DNA from: Oryctolagus cuniculus
Lineage: Eukaryota; Chordata; Mammalia; Lagomorpha; Leporidae
Length of the DNA: 64,000 nucleotides
Direction of reading: 5' to 3'
Assembly: GCF_964237555.1 (NCBI RefSeq)
Contig: NC_091442.1
Span: forward strand, 62,098,011 to 62,162,010
Numbering within the stretch: position 1 is the first letter of the stretch; the number at the start of each line of letters is the position of its first letter. The notes beneath the pieces were generated by a model. It made no database searches and was not told the DNA's origin. It saw only the letters and a list, made by a program, of their open reading frames with translations. This document shows positions 11,050 through 23,597 of the stretch, piece after piece. Position numbers and translations under genes: made by a program.

Positions 11050-13330
11050 GAGAATCCACATTTAACGCTTAGATCACTCTCAGCGTCTGAACCGTTCAGG
11101 GGCACTTGGAGACAGAATAGCTCCCTGACAGCAGGTTAGCTCTGCAGTTGAGTTCTGTGTAGACACTTAAGGGACAGAAAAGGGAGTGATCCTTGTCCTG
11201 CCAACATCTGTATTTCAAAACAGGTTAAGAAGCTAAAAGCATAAACAAATTGATTAGATCGTAGTTTGACATTACACAGGCTTCTTCCAGTTGAAGCCTC
11301 AAAGGCCCAGTGTGAGCTCTCCATTTTTATGCTTAGCATCCATGACGCATGGAAAGCTGTGTGGAAATGTCTTGAACAAAAATGTCTTGAGGATGCCCTA
11401 GTAGTAGCATTCTGAAGGGAGGGAGATGCAGCAAGGCCTTTCTGTTTGGATTTGTCTTGATCTTTCTATGTAGTGTTCTTTCCTTCCTGGGGTGGGGCAA
11501 GATCCTTTCTGTACTGTGGGTCTTACGACTTAAAATCAAACAGGGTAGGTCTGGTGGGTTCTTTATGTCCAACTCTTAAACAGAAAGGTGGGGGAAAGCT
11601 ACAGTCGGAGTTTTCGGTTTTTGTGATTGGCATTGGGAAAAGGTGTTCTTGTTTCTGTGATCCACCTTGAGAGAGCAGAGCCTTCGTTTTTATTATGGTT
11701 GCCTCTGAGAAAGAATGAGAGGCAAAAATCAGGAGAAGGCCAGAGAGCAACTTTGCTAAGGAGGACTTTCGTTTGGAAAAGAATTTTCTGAACCCCAGCA
11801 GTACTGCCTTTGTTCCCTCCCCTTACTTTGAGTGGATTTTGATTTCTTGGAAACACAGATACCTGCTATGAAAAAAATCAAACTATTTATGTTATCCTAA
11901 GTTCTGTCAGCGTAAAAATCTCCGAGTGTTAAAGATTCATTTTCGAGATTTTAGAAGCAAAGCAAAACAGATTACCTTGGAGATTATTTACTGCTTCACA
12001 TAAAAACCTTTTGCTCTGAAAAATCCAAATAGTGGCTGAATTTACGATGAGGTATGTTTATGAAAGATGGAACAAGTACAATATGGGCTATGATAGAATT
12101 AATATGAAGAAAACAGCTGGCAGCCAAGTAATGCTGCCTGTGAGTTTAGGGCACACTTTTTGCCCTGTGCCGCTCAGAGGTGATAGCATTTCTCTTGGCA
12201 TTTCCATCAGCCTGGAAAATGGATGACTAAGGCTCTTCTAATTGTTTCTATTCTTGATTTCGTGAAAGGAATGACACGTGTAAACCCCACCCCCACCCCA
12301 AACTCCTCGTGACAGCAGGCTGGAAAAAGGTTGCATATCACCATTGGAAGGAGGTGAAGATAGGAAATTGGCAAGACAATGATTATGAACCTTGTAGCAG
12401 AGACAGATGTAGGAAGCAAGCATTTGTGAGAAAAATCAAATGTACAGTAAGTACACACCTCAGTAGGGAGCCATATAGGATTTATAGTTTTTATTGTGCA
12501 CAATACTGCTTTTTAGAAAGTTGCCTTTCACACTCCTTTCTGATTTTATGGCCTTATTATTTTTCTGTTTTTTCAAAAGTTGATCAACTGATTACATTTT
12601 TTAAGACCAAATATAGTCTGTCTAGGATTCCTGGAACGGATGTAACTAACCTGAGATGGGTACGCTATTGAGGACAACTGGAGGTATTCAATTTTGCAGT
12701 CTTTCCTTCTAATAAGTCCAGTTCAAGATTTAATGCATATAATTGACCCTTTGCTCTCTGAGTCTGAACCCCTTTTTTTCTTATTGGGGCATTACATTCA
12801 TACATTCTTGAATTTCCTAAGGCGATGATGTGCCTGTCATTGGGGTTAGATTATGATTATTCCAAATGCTAACTATCGATTACAGAAATCTCTGGGTCTC
12901 CAGTCCTTTATGAGTACTCAGGCACCTTCCCTGGGAAGAGGAGTTCTGGAATCCCAGTCCAGGAGCTGAATTCTAGCTGCTGTACATGGATTACATCTGT
13001 GACAGCTTCTAGATTGCCTGGACATCAGGCTCCATCCAATGGGACATGGTATGAGCTCTTCCTGTTCATTACCAGTGATTGTCATATGTCCTCTAATATT
13101 TAATCTGCTGTGAGTGCTTCATTCTCTGTGTAGCTATCTAATGGTCTTCATGTTCTACTGCAACTGCCAAGCTGCTAATTGTTTTCCTCCCATTCTTAGA
13201 TTACAAGGGTGTTGAGAGGTGAACAGTGTAGATCATGTGACATAGCATACTTTGGTTTCAAATTTTAACATACAAAAGCATTAGCTTTTAAAATTTAACT
13301 TTTATTAAAATATGAAGAAATATATATACA

Positions 13331-13363
<33 letters not shown>

Positions 13364-14236
13364 GCTAGGAAAGTGTGATTTTTTTATCCTGTTAATGTTT
13401 TTCTGGGGAGTGGATTGGGATGGAGGTAGGGAGAGGGGATGGTACATAGCAATAGTTATTCACGTTATTTCAGTGATGGAAAGTAAGTTATATTTACTTT
13501 GAGGAAATCATGAATTTTAGTTATATTTACTGTATTTCTAAATATGTTTATAACGCTACCTCCCTTTTTCCATTCTGCCTTCTAATCACATACAGCTTTA
13601 TATGCTCTCATTCTTCTCGTAAAAGTAAATATAAAATTAATGCTATCACCTTAAAACTCTACATTTGGAATGAAAGGTGGCGTAAATATACTATTTGCTC
13701 CGAAGTACTCTACTCTGAACTTGAAACTAGGTAAATGTGAGCTGGAAAACTATCTTTTAATGAAGGATAAACTAACACTAGACATGTCTATTTAATTATA
13801 TGTTCAAACATTATTAACAACCTACTTATATGTTGCTGGGCTGCTGTGTAAGCCATTATAAGCTTTCTTTCAGGCTTAAAAAATAAGTTGTTGTTTCCAC
13901 CTTACTGTTGTTCATTTAAGATAGATCACATAAGTTTGTCAAACATTTCAGCCACTGCATGTATTGATAAAATAAGTCACTCTGTAATTCTCTTTAACTG
14001 ACATCAAATAGAATGGAGTGCCTGGTATGTGTTTTGTGCATTTTCTCTATAATTTTCTTATTATTAGCTTATATGAATTCATTATATATACTGTGTACTT
14101 TATATTTACATAATGCAAGTACCTTCTTTCAGGTTAAGGCTTTCTTTTTCATTTTCTAATGGTGTCTTTTGAAAAATAATTCTGAATTTCAGTAGTTGAG
14201 CTTAGCAGTTATTTCTGTTATGGTTTCTTTTGAAAA
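11050..14236. other. Unassigned 3.2-kb stretch
   Basis: No CSINE or L1 seen. The 11330-11860 section has a different, more GC-rich texture and could be an old LTR or internal ERV piece, but I found no ends. The 120-codon frame at 12309-12671 lacks recognisable similarity. One (TA)n repeat lies at 13321. Confidence 0.4.
13321..13363. repeat. (TA)n microsatellite
   Basis: TATATATACATATATGTG followed by an uninterrupted run of TA units. Confidence 0.9.
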
Positions 14237-14548
14237 TTTTATTCATTTACTTATTTTTATTTATTTGAAAGACAAAGAGACAGAAAAACAGAGAGCTCCC
14301 ATCTGCTGGCTCATTCCCCAAATGTCTACAACAGCCAGGGCCGGGTCAGGACAAAACCAGAAGCCAGGAACTCAATTCAGGTCCCCCAGGTGAGTGAAAG
14401 GGACCTGACCTATCACCTTCTGCTCCCAAGAGTGTGCATTATCAAGAAGCTGGAATTGGAAGTGGAACCAGGACTCAAACCCAGACACTCCAATATACAA
14501 TGCAGACATCCCAAGTAACACCTTAACTGCTGCACCAAATACTCACCC
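14237..14548 (-). mobile_element. CSINE, type C (old)
   Basis: Reverse copy: TTTTATTTATTTGAAAGACA, then TCTGCTGGCTCATTCCCC, an inverted B box (GGACTCAAACCCAG) near 14471, and the end CTGCACCAAATACTCACCC. Confidence 0.83.
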
Positions 14549-14649
14549 TTCTTTTTTGGGAGAACATTTTTCTCAACTCCAAGGTCAAACAGATGCTGTC
14601 TTAACTATTTCTCAGTATTATCCAATAGATTTTTCTCCTTGGATGGAAA

Positions 14650-15021
14650 TTTTTTTAAAATATTTATTTATTTATTTGAAAGTCAGACTTACAGAGAGAA
14701 AGGGAGAGGCAGAGAGAGAGACAGAGACAGAGAGAGCACGAACAAGCATCCATCCACTGGTTTACTCCCCATATGGCCACATTGGCCAGGGCTGGACTTG
14801 ACTGAAGCCAGGAGCCTAGAACTCCATCCAGGTCTCCCATGTGGGTGTCAGGGCCCAAGTACTTGAACTATCTGCTGTTTTCCCAGGCATGTTAGTTGCG
14901 AGCTAGATTAGAAACAGAGCATCCAGGATACCAATTGGGGCCCTTATGGAATGGCTGCATTGCAGGTGGCAGCTTAACCAGCTGTGCTTTAACCTGCTGT
15001 GGTACAAGGCTGGCCCCCATA
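14650..15021 (-). mobile_element. CSINE, type B
   Basis: Reverse copy with (TATT) A-tail complement, GA tract, body, and inverted head ending AAGGCTGGCCCCC. An 8-bp duplication, GATGGAAA, lies at 14642-14649 and 15022-15029. A short local repeat of the GCTTAACC segment near 14970-14995 enlarges the head. Confidence 0.9.
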
Positions 15022-15270
15022 GATGGAAACCTTTTGTATTTGGCACTAATACAGTCACCACTAACTATTTGTGGATGTTGAACACTGCTAATGGGGATAA
15101 TGTAACCAAGGAACTGAATTTAGAATTTTAATTCTAATTTAAACAGCCTCATGTGGGTATTTGCTCTATCCCTTACACTAATATGTCTGGTGTTCATTAT
15201 TTTGCATTGTGTGTGTGGGGAAAGTCTAGTGTCATATTTTCCCAGAATGACCAGTTGACTTAAAGCAATG

Positions 15271-15578
15271 CCGTGGTTCACTTGGTTAACCCTTTGCCTG
15301 TGGCACCAGCATCCCATATGGGTGCCGGGTTCTAGTCCCGGTTGCTCCTCTTCCACTCCAGCTCTCTGCTGTGGCCCGGGAGGGTAGTGGAGGATAGCCC
15401 AGGTGTTTGGGCTCCTGCCTGCATGGGAGACTGGGAAGAAGCACCTGGCTCCTGGCTTTGGATCAGCACAGCGCTGGCCGTAGTGGCCATTTGGGGAGTG
15501 AAACAACGGAAGGAAGACCTTTCTCTCTGTCTCTCTCTCTTACTCTGTCTATAACTCTGTCAAATAAAAAAAAAAAAG
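15271..15578 (+). mobile_element. CSINE, type B, slightly 5'-truncated
   Basis: Forward copy starting CCGTGGTTCACTTGG, so about eight head bases are missing. B box GGTTCTAGTCCC is near 15329 and the A-rich tail follows CAAAT. The duplication GCAATG lies at 15265-15270 and 15579-15584. Confidence 0.92.
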
Positions 15579-15584
15579 GCAATG

Positions 15585-17650
15585 TCTTTTCACTCTCTTT
15601 CTGTATATGTGTGTGTATGTGTGTATTTCTGGGATTTTTATTCTGTTTCTTGATGAATTAATATATCCTGGCATTCACACCCCATACAGTCATAATCAGT
15701 ACAGTGTTAAAGTTAGTCTTAGTATTTAACAATACATATGCCCCCAGATTCCACCGTTATTCTGATTTAGAAATGACTTTATTATTCATGAACATTTCTT
15801 GAATCTTTAATATGCACTTTAAACAGATTTTCAAATAAAAACAACAATAATAATATTGATTGCTTTGCTGTTGGACATTTCTTGACTCTTTAACATACAT
15901 TTTAGACCTTTTTCAAATAGAAAGTAATAATAATAATAGAATTTTTCCTGCATTACCATTTAATTTCGTTAAGATCTAGCTATACTTCCTGAAATAGGCT
16001 TCAAGAAATTCCTTTCCATGTCTGATGACTGAGTTTATTATTTGAGTTAATTTGTGTAAGACCTGGTCCTTTGTAATAGAAAGCCCCTCCATTGAAAGCA
16101 TTTGATATTATACAGCAAACAGGAAACAGCAAATAAGTAATCAATGCCCAAAGAGTAAAACTAATTGAAAAGTGACTACTTATCAAGATTTCCTCTTGGG
16201 ATATTTGATGGACTTAATGGGCTTGGACTTGGGGTTTCACAGACCAAAGTACTATGCAGTGATCACAAAACACCAGACCAGCCAGAGGGAAGTCTTAAAG
16301 ATGGTGTGCCCTCCTGTGACCCGCTAACCTGTATCATCATTGTATCAGAAATATGCTTTCAGGAGTACACGCATTATACATGTGTGCACAGACACATACA
16401 CACACAGCCGATGACTGCAAAGAAACCAGACTCCCTCTAAACTTGGCACTAGTATAGAGAAAAAATACCACCTAACGATTCCTGAGCAAGGAGCATTGCT
16501 CCCACATCTTTGCAGTCCAGTTTCGTATTCCAGGGTGGTTGAAAACATCAGCAGTTCACAATGTCTGTTAATACTCCAGGCCCTGGCAGAAGGAAATGCA
16601 TACCCTCTCAACTAAGACTCTGGCTCAACCCAAATTTACAGATAATTCTCAGGTGATAAGGAGCCAAGTAATTCTAATTTATAAGGCATTATTAAAAAAA
16701 AAAAAAAAAACAGGAGAAACTGCAGGTCACAGAATCTGGTCTATAAAGACAGTAGATGGCAGTTTTTCTTTCTGCTGCAGTGGTTCATGACAAGTCCCAG
16801 TTTTGATGCTACTTCCCCTGAAGCTTTGTGGGCAAAGACAGACTAAAAACTTCCTTACTCCAACAGACTAATGTTTCTCCCTGGCAAAATTAATGACAAA
16901 CATCAGAGGTAAAAAGACAAGTAAATAAAAATCAAAAGGCTGGTACATACACAAATATATAATAACTGCATAAAAACACAGCTTCATAATAGATACATAC
17001 TCCATATAGCACAAAAAATGTAAATACTGGCCTAGTAAGCTTTATATACTTAGGAAAAAAGTCATAAATTTTTTCTAATTAAGTGTAAAATAAATTAAGG
17101 GATTTTTTTTTCACTGTTTGGGATCACATAATGCCACAGGAAATTATTTCTGGTTTAATTCACCAATTGTGTATAAATTCTCTTGAGTTCAGAGTCAGTC
17201 TATGAAGCTCGCACAGTGTAGGCAGTAGGAGACCTATAGGGAATGGTAAAATTGGTTTCATTTCTAATGAGGGAAAAGTTTTATTTACAAGACAGCTCAG
17301 CTGTGAAACTGGAATAAGAGCATGAATTAATTTAGAGACTCTGCATTTAAAGCCTGAATACTTCTAACAACTTCTCACCATGTTCTTGAAAATGGGGGGG
17401 GGGGAGCTATCATAAATGATATTTATAAATATTTGTAAATACTGTAAGTCTCTTGGCCGTGGTATACATTGAACTTCCACACGCTATGTATCCAGATGAA
17501 CCATTTAAATCTGTTTTGCTCAGTAGGAAAGGACTTAAAAGTGTCTCCTAACCATGACCATGTCCCTTTCATCTTTGCCAGACTGTCTTCGCTCTTAATC
17601 TGACCAAATTGCCATCAGCTGTGAGTCTGAAAGTCCAGCAGCAAAATAAT
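15585..17650. other. Unassigned AT-rich sequence
   Basis: No recognised gene or transposon. Features are a (GT)-rich stretch at 15605-15630, an A-run at 16693-16710 and G11 at 17394. Two TTTCTTGA-CTTTAA-type segments at 15780-15850 and 15860-15935 look like a diverged local duplication. Confidence 0.4.
17394..17404. repeat. Homopolymer G11
   Basis: Eleven consecutive G bases in an otherwise AT-rich stretch; prone to length errors. Confidence 0.85.
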
Positions 17651-17654
17651 CAGA

Positions 17655-17983
17655 GGAGCAGGCATTCAGCCTAGTGGTTAAGACGTTTGTGTCTTACATT
17701 GGAGTGCCGGGGTTCAATACCTGCCTCCGGCTCCTGACTTCAGCTTCCTATTAATCCGACCCTGGGAGGCAGCAGATGATGGCTCAAGTAGTAAGGTACC
17801 TGCCACCTACTTGGGAGATCTGCATTGCGTTCCAGGCTCCTGGCTTATGGGAGGGGGAAGCCTAGTTCTAGCCCTTGAGGGCATTTGGGGCCTGAATGAG
17901 CACATTGAGCACTGGGTTGTCTCCCCTTCCCCCCCACTAACAGCCACCTCTCTCTATTAAATAAATCAAAATTTTAAAAATAA
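17655..17983 (+). mobile_element. CSINE, type C (old)
   Basis: Diverged forward copy: GAGCAGGCATTCAGCCTAGT, GTGGTTAAGAC, a B-box-like GGGGTTCAATACC near 17709, CTGGGAGGCAGCAGATGATG, and an A-rich end (AAATAAATCAAAA). A possible degraded target duplication is AATCAGAGG/AATCAAAGG. Confidence 0.8.
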
Positions 17984-18375
17984 AAATCAAAGGCCAAATT
18001 AGCAGAAACCTGTACTGTGGACTTACTCTGAGCTCAGGAAAATGTTCTAATACTCTGACAGCAGAATATTCCCTTCTGTGCCAGGATAAGCTGCTGCTGT
18101 GAAGGGAGAAGACTCGAGGCTGGATGCTGGCCCCTTGTGTTTCAATCTGGCTCACTATGGAATCTGTTATGTGAGTGTAAGTGAGCCACTTCAGGTCCCG
18201 GAGTCTCACCATAGAAATGAAAATCTGTTTTATTTGTTTTCAAGTTACAAAGACCTGGTAATAACCTAGAATATATCTGCAAATACCCATTTGTATGGAA
18301 TTAGACTAGGTTCACATTTTCACTTTTAAGTTACATCTTCTTCCCTTAAAAACAAAACAAAACAAAACAAAAAAA

Positions 18376-18640
18376 CAGGGGTAGGCATTGAGCCTAGTGG
18401 TTAAGATGCCTGCATTGGATGTCAGAGTACCCAGGTGTGATCTCCACCTCGGCTTCCAATTCCCATTCCTACTAAGCAGACCCTGGCAAGGCAGCAGGGA
18501 TGGTTCAAGTAATTGAGTGCCTGTCTTGCAGCTTCAGTGCCCAGCCTGGAGTCACTGCATGCTTTTGGGAGATGAAGCCTATTTCTGCCTTGAAACAAAT
18601 CAGCAAATAAACAAAACTGTTAAAAACAAAGAAAATACCT
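18376..18640 (+). mobile_element. CSINE, type C (old)
   Basis: Forward copy with GGGGTAGGCATTGAGCCTAG, then GTGGTTAAGATGCC and GACCCTGGCAAGGCAGCAG, losing similarity in the 3' half. It follows an AAAAC-rich stretch (18349-18375). Confidence 0.75.
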
Positions 18641-18644
18641 CCAG

Positions 18645-19319
18645 GTACTTAAAAGAAGGCCAGAGAAAACTGTTCCTGAAATATCTAAACTGTTTCTTAG
18701 AATTTAACAAAAATAAGACTCTGCTATACAGTGCTTATGATTTTTGGTTTTATAAGCTGTGATTGTGTCTAATACATTCTTCTCTACCTCCCTTATGCTC
18801 TACTCCCATATGACAGTGTTTCTGAAACTGGGCTGCTAATAAATATATGATAAATTATAATAGAAAAAACATGAGGTATGAAATTTTACACATAATATAG
18901 CTCAATTAATTTAATTATTTTTTAATCCTCACCTTTAAATAATAATTCTATCACTCCAGTTTTTTTTTTACAAAGGAAATTATATAATAAAGTCTTTTCC
19001 CCCAAAGTGACAAGCTGTTTTATTTTTGGTTTATCAGTCTGCATTGACATGATTGCTATGTCTCCCTTCCTTTCAGTTTGAGTCTCAGTGGTGCTATAGG
19101 CATATATCCAGGTAAATAATGGTTTTACACTGTCTGAACTCCAGGCCACAGTTCATCAGACCAGAGGTCACATCACGTTAGGAAAAGAAAGAATATTTAT
19201 TGAGGAGCTGCTATACAGTATTGAACTTGCCCCAGTATACACACACTTTGCATTTGGAATCCTGAGCCTTCCTTTTATTACACATTTTGATGCACTGCCC
19301 TTAATTTTTAGTCTCAACT
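18645..19319. other. Unassigned AT-rich sequence
   Basis: No recognised element between a type C and a type A CSINE. Confidence 0.4.
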
Positions 19320-19331
19320 CCTTCCCCTTCT

Positions 19332-19686
19332 TTTTTATTTATTTTTTACTTTTTTGACAGGCAGAGTGGACAGTGAGAGAGAGAGAGAGACAGAGAGAAA
19401 GGTCTTCTTTTGCCGTTGGTTCACCCTCCAATGGCCACCGCGGCCAGCATGCTGCGGCCAGTGCACCGCGCTGATCCGATGGCAGGAGCCAGGTACTTAT
19501 TCTGGTCTCCCATGGGGTGCAGGGCCCAAGCACTTGGGCCATCCTCCACTGCACTCCTGGGCCATAGCAGAGAGCTGGCCTGGAAGAGGGGCAACCGGGA
19601 CAGAATCCGGCGCCCCGACCGGGACTAGAACCCGGTGTGCTGGTGCCACAAGGCGGAGGATTAGCCTAGTGAGCCACGGTGCCGGC
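19332..19686 (-). mobile_element. CSINE, type A (young)
   Basis: Reverse copy from the T-rich tail to GGTGCCGGCC. An exact 12-bp duplication, CCTTCCCCTTCT, lies at 19320-19331 and 19687-19698. It faces the forward CSINE at 19761, forming an inverted pair. Confidence 0.95.
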
Positions 19687-19760
19687 CCTTCCCCTTCTGA
19701 TCATTCATTCAATGAGTCAAGGGCTGTCGTATGTTAGTCCCATCGAGGACGATGTCTCTG

Positions 19761-20096
19761 GGGCCAGGGCTGTGGCACAGCGGGTTAAGCCACTGTCTGT
19801 AATGCCAGCATGCCATATGAGTGCCAGGTCTAGTGCTGGCTGCTCCACTTCAGATATAGCTCCCTGCTTTAGCACCTGGGAAAGCAACAGAAGATGGCAC
19901 AAGTGTTTGGGCCCCTGCACCCATGTGGGAGACCAGGACAAAGCTCCTGGCTCCTGGCTTCAGCCTGGCCCAGCCCTGGCTGATGTGGACATGTAGGGGG
20001 TGAACCAATGGATGGAAGAGCTCTCTCTGTCTCGCTTTCTGTCGCCATAACTCTGCCTTTCAAATAAACAAAAATCTTTAAAAAAAAAAAAAGATT
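19761..20096 (+). mobile_element. CSINE, type B
   Basis: Forward copy starting GGGCCAGGGCTGTGGCACAG and ending in CAAATAAAC plus A-tail. An exact 10-bp duplication, GATGTCTCTG, lies at 19751-19760 and 20097-20106. Confidence 0.94.
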
Positions 20097-20594
20097 GATG
20101 TCTCTGAATTTTGCTCTTTGTGAAATGACCTCTGTAACTTTCTCTAATCACTTGTGTTTCATGATTTGCTTTAATTGTCACTTTCTCTATGAAATTATGA
20201 GGGAGTCCTACCCGCAGCATTCAGTGCTTTCACAGAAACCTAACCCACCCATCTTACAGCTTTAGTGCATTTGACTGTAATAACATGCTTAGGTATCTGT
20301 CTCTCTCACTATGCAGTGAGAGAAAAACATACGATTTTAGTATGTGTAGGTTTGTTAACCCAGCACCTAGCTTAGGGACTGGCATATGATAGGTTCTTAA
20401 TTACTGACTATATAAATGAATTAGTTAATTAACATCCCATCTAGTCTTTGATGTAGATTTTTACATGTGTAGGATAGAAAGAGAAATAATCTCTTAAGAC
20501 GACATTAGATTCTCAAAAGACTTTTTTCTGTTTTTATTTATATGATGTGGAGGTCAGTTTGCTTATCTATGTGCCTCCATATCTGTTTATCAGT

Positions 20595-21245
20595 CTAAGT
20601 CAACTCCAATTGCCATAACAAAATACCATAAGCTGGGTGACTTAAACAAGAGGGATGTCTGATTCTGAATGCTAGGAAGTCCAAGATCAAGGTGCGTGGT
20701 CCCTGGTGAAGGCCCTCTTCTCGGCTTGTAGACAGCCGTCTTCTCGGGTGTTCACATGATGGGATGAAGGAGAAGGAGAGCAGATTTTATGGTGCCTTTT
20801 TTTTTTTTTTAAAGATTTTATTTATTTATTTGAGAGGTAGAGTTACAGACAGTGAGAGGGAGAGACAGAGAGAAAGGCCTTACATCCTCCTGTTCACTCC
20901 CCAGATGGGCACAATGCCGGAGCTGAGCTGATCCGAAGCCAGGAGCCAGGAGCTTCTTCCGGGTCTCCCACGTAGGTGCAGGGGTCCAAGGACTTGGGCC
21001 ATCTTCTTCTGCTTTCCCAGGCCATAGCAGAGAGCTGGATGGGAAGAGGAGCAGCCAGGACTCTAACCGGCTTATGGTGCCTTCTTATAAGAGAACTAAT
21101 TCCATCATTAAGAGCTGACTATCACCACCTCACCTACACCTGATCACATTAAAAAGGTCCTGCTACCTAATACCATCATATTGAGGAAGAGGGCTCTAAC
21201 ATGTGAATTTTGGAGGGACACAAATATTCAGTCCATAATATTTTT
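20595..21245 (-). mobile_element. MaLR-type LTR (MLT1-like), reverse, split by a CSINE
   Basis: The left part (20595-20786) has CCATAACAAAATACCATAAG and GCTGGGTGACTTAAACAA. The right part (21072-21245) has CCTTCTTATAAGAGAACTAA and GTGAATTTTGGAGGGACAC. Both match the inverted MLT1 pattern in order. The CSINE at 20799-21071, with its 12-bp duplication, interrupts it. LTR only, no retroviral coding sequence. Confidence 0.72.
20799..21071 (-). mobile_element. CSINE, type B, head-truncated, inserted in a MaLR LTR
   Basis: Reverse copy missing roughly the first 60 bases of its head; it stops at GACTCTAACCGG. An exact 12-bp duplication, TTATGGTGCCTT, lies at 20787-20798 and 21072-21083. It splits an MLT1-like LTR. 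Confidence 0.93.
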
Positions 21246-21384
21246 CATCTAACTCTGTGTGTCTCTTTTTCCTTTCACAATTACATTAGTAGAACAGTGC
21301 TTGGAGAACCTGGTTATCATTCAGTATTTTCTCAAAAAGTTGTTATCACATTTCCATGTTCCTGACTGTAAAATGATATCCTCA

Positions 21385-21688
21385 GGTTAAGCCAGTGCTT
21401 GGAAACCTCGCATCCCATACTAGAGTGCCCGGGATTGAGTTCCACCTCTGCTTCCCGCACAGGTACCTGGGAAGGCAGCAGATGGTAGTCCAAGTTGATT
21501 TCCTGTCTCTCGAGTCAGAGAGCCTGATGGAGTTCTGGGCTCTTGCCTTCCCTGTTGCTCGGCCATAGCTATTATGGGCATTTGAGGAGTGAACCAATAG
21601 ATGGAAGGTCTCTTTCTCTTTTGCTCTCTCTCACTGTCTTTCTCTCTCCCTCTCTGTCACTCTTTCAAATAAATAAATATTAAAAGAA
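21385..21688 (+). mobile_element. CSINE, type C/B
   Basis: Forward copy beginning in the A-box area (GGTTAAGCCAGTGC). It has the CATCCCATACTAGAGTGCC head, the GAGGAGTGAACCAATAG segment, a (CTCTCT) tract and an AAATAAATAAATATT tail. Confidence 0.85.
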
Positions 21689-21689
21689 T

Positions 21690-23581
21690 ATGTACAGGTT
21701 TTCTGTCTTTTGTAGGTTACGACCAATCCAGAACATTTTGAAAATGGTAGTAGTTAGATATAGTTAAAAGATCATGCTTTAGGTGCACTGGCCATTTATC
21801 AGTGATATGAACATTGATAACTTGCTAAACCTCTTTAAGATTGCTTCCTCATCTGCAAAGTGTGGGTGATAAAACCTGTTTCATCAAGTTTGTCACAAGC
21901 AGTGAATGAAATGCCTACGGAAATCACTGGCTCATGCTCTGTTCTCAGAAGGAGGCTGTTTCTTTCTCTTACAGTTGTGGACCAAAGAACACTGTGAGAA
22001 AATTGAAGAGTAGCTCTGTGACATCAAGTTTCGAAAATTATTGCATCAATGAAATATATATGTGTTGAATTTGCAGTATGTTTTTTTGCAATAACTTTCA
22101 TAAGTTTGTAAAACTAGAATTTAACCTTTCTAGGTTAAGCAAATTCCCTGTTAGATTAAATGATTAAAGTCAGTGGTTTCATGGTATCCACGAGGGAAGG
22201 CCTTTAGTTTGTCGTTTTGGGAAATTGCATAGAGTCATGTGTCCTCTCACAGCGGAGATACATTCTGAGAAATGCATCGCTAGAGGATTTTGTGTTGTGC
22301 AAACACCATACAGTGTACTTTCCAAACTGAGATGGCTTGGTGTCACTAGGGGATATAATTTGATGGGATAGCCATTATATTTGTGCCCTGTCATTGATAG
22401 AATTACATGATACAGAAACATGAAATTTATTGTATTTGTTTCAAGGACACATAACTGAGAGCTTTGCCTGTTTATGTATTGTATTCTTTCTTGAGAGGAG
22501 ATATTTATAGCTGTATATTAACTACTTAAGCAGTCTAAGCAGATTTTTGGCTACAATTAAAAACTGGAAATGTTTCAGAATAGTTTTAGGGTCAAGGGTA
22601 AGGTAGAAATCAATGGAAATGTGCTTTCAGGTTGCATCAGTTTGGTTTCCTGAAGAGTTTGACGTGGACTACAAGGCTATTTCTTCAACTGTTAGTAGTA
22701 ATGGGATTTATTTTCTATCTGAATTTGGGCCGTTGGCTTAAGCAAAGACATCAGGTCTTCTGCTGTTAGAATAGATCTCTGGAACAAAAATAGATTCTAC
22801 TTTGTAGGTTTTGTTTGTAGCAAAATGTTGAGTCAGTTACCTGAAGACAATCCTCAAGTATAGTGGGATATCACACTTGAAATACATGGAGAGATCTAGG
22901 TAAAGGACATAGGTACTGAACTCAGCAAAGTCTAATGGTGCAATGTTATATTCATGTTTATGGAGCCTGTAGGTAATATGAACTTTAGTTCATGCTGCCT
23001 GTTAGATATTACTGTATACTTGTTCCACTGATTCATTTAAAATACACATGAGTTTTACATGTTTAAAGCTCTGTTCTATATAGAGGTGGTTAGGAGAGTG
23101 AATATGTGGTCAGTGTCCATCAAGAACTTAAACTAGTGTGTGTATGAGGGGTGTTCAAACTGTTAATGGAAAATTCATATTATAAATTTCAAACCTTTTG
23201 CTCCCAGATTAACTTGTGTTTAATTCCATTCTTCCATGCGTTTTCTAAAGCAACTCCATATTTGTGTGCATGTTTGCTTGTAGGAGGAGGGTCAGATAGG
23301 AAGAATTAAACAAGTGAATAAATTTCCATAATGCAAGACAATACTATTAAGACCCTCAGGAACAGAGAAGGAGGGGGGAGAGAGAAAGAAATCTGAGACT
23401 TTGGTCCTCCTGTGAAGGGCAAGTTCACACTTTTATATCAGTTGGAAGGCAGCTTTGCATCTGGGCTTAGAGGTAGATAGGAGGAGTGACTGACACAGAA
23501 GGAAGACTGAGCACAAAGGCTAGGAAAGAAAGGGTTGAGTAATTTCACTTTATCATAGTTTAAGCAGATTATAAACAGATT
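21690..23581. other. Unassigned sequence
   Basis: 1.9 kb containing only the MIR-like piece at 21815-21930. Nothing else recognised; no supported coding frame. Confidence 0.4.
21815..21930 (+). mobile_element. MIR-like fragment
   Basis: ACTTGCTAAACCTCTTTAAG followed by TTGCTTCCTCATCTGCAAAG matches the conserved MIR core (CTCAGTTTCCTCATCTGTAAAATG). Confidence 0.5.
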
Positions 23582-23597
23582 AAAACCTAAATGCTAG

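Noticed and set aside
12309..12671. A 120-codon open frame
   Set aside because: Starts at an ACG/ATG-poor point, has no recognisable domain and no splice or codon-use support.
15120..15506. A 128-codon minus-strand frame
   Set aside because: Mostly antisense CSINE at 15271-15578, with no independent coding evidence.
19354..19737. A 127-codon frame through a CSINE, one of many similar SINE frames
   Set aside because: It is an artefact of the GC-rich, stop-poor body of type A CSINEs; the same peptide phrases recur in every copy.
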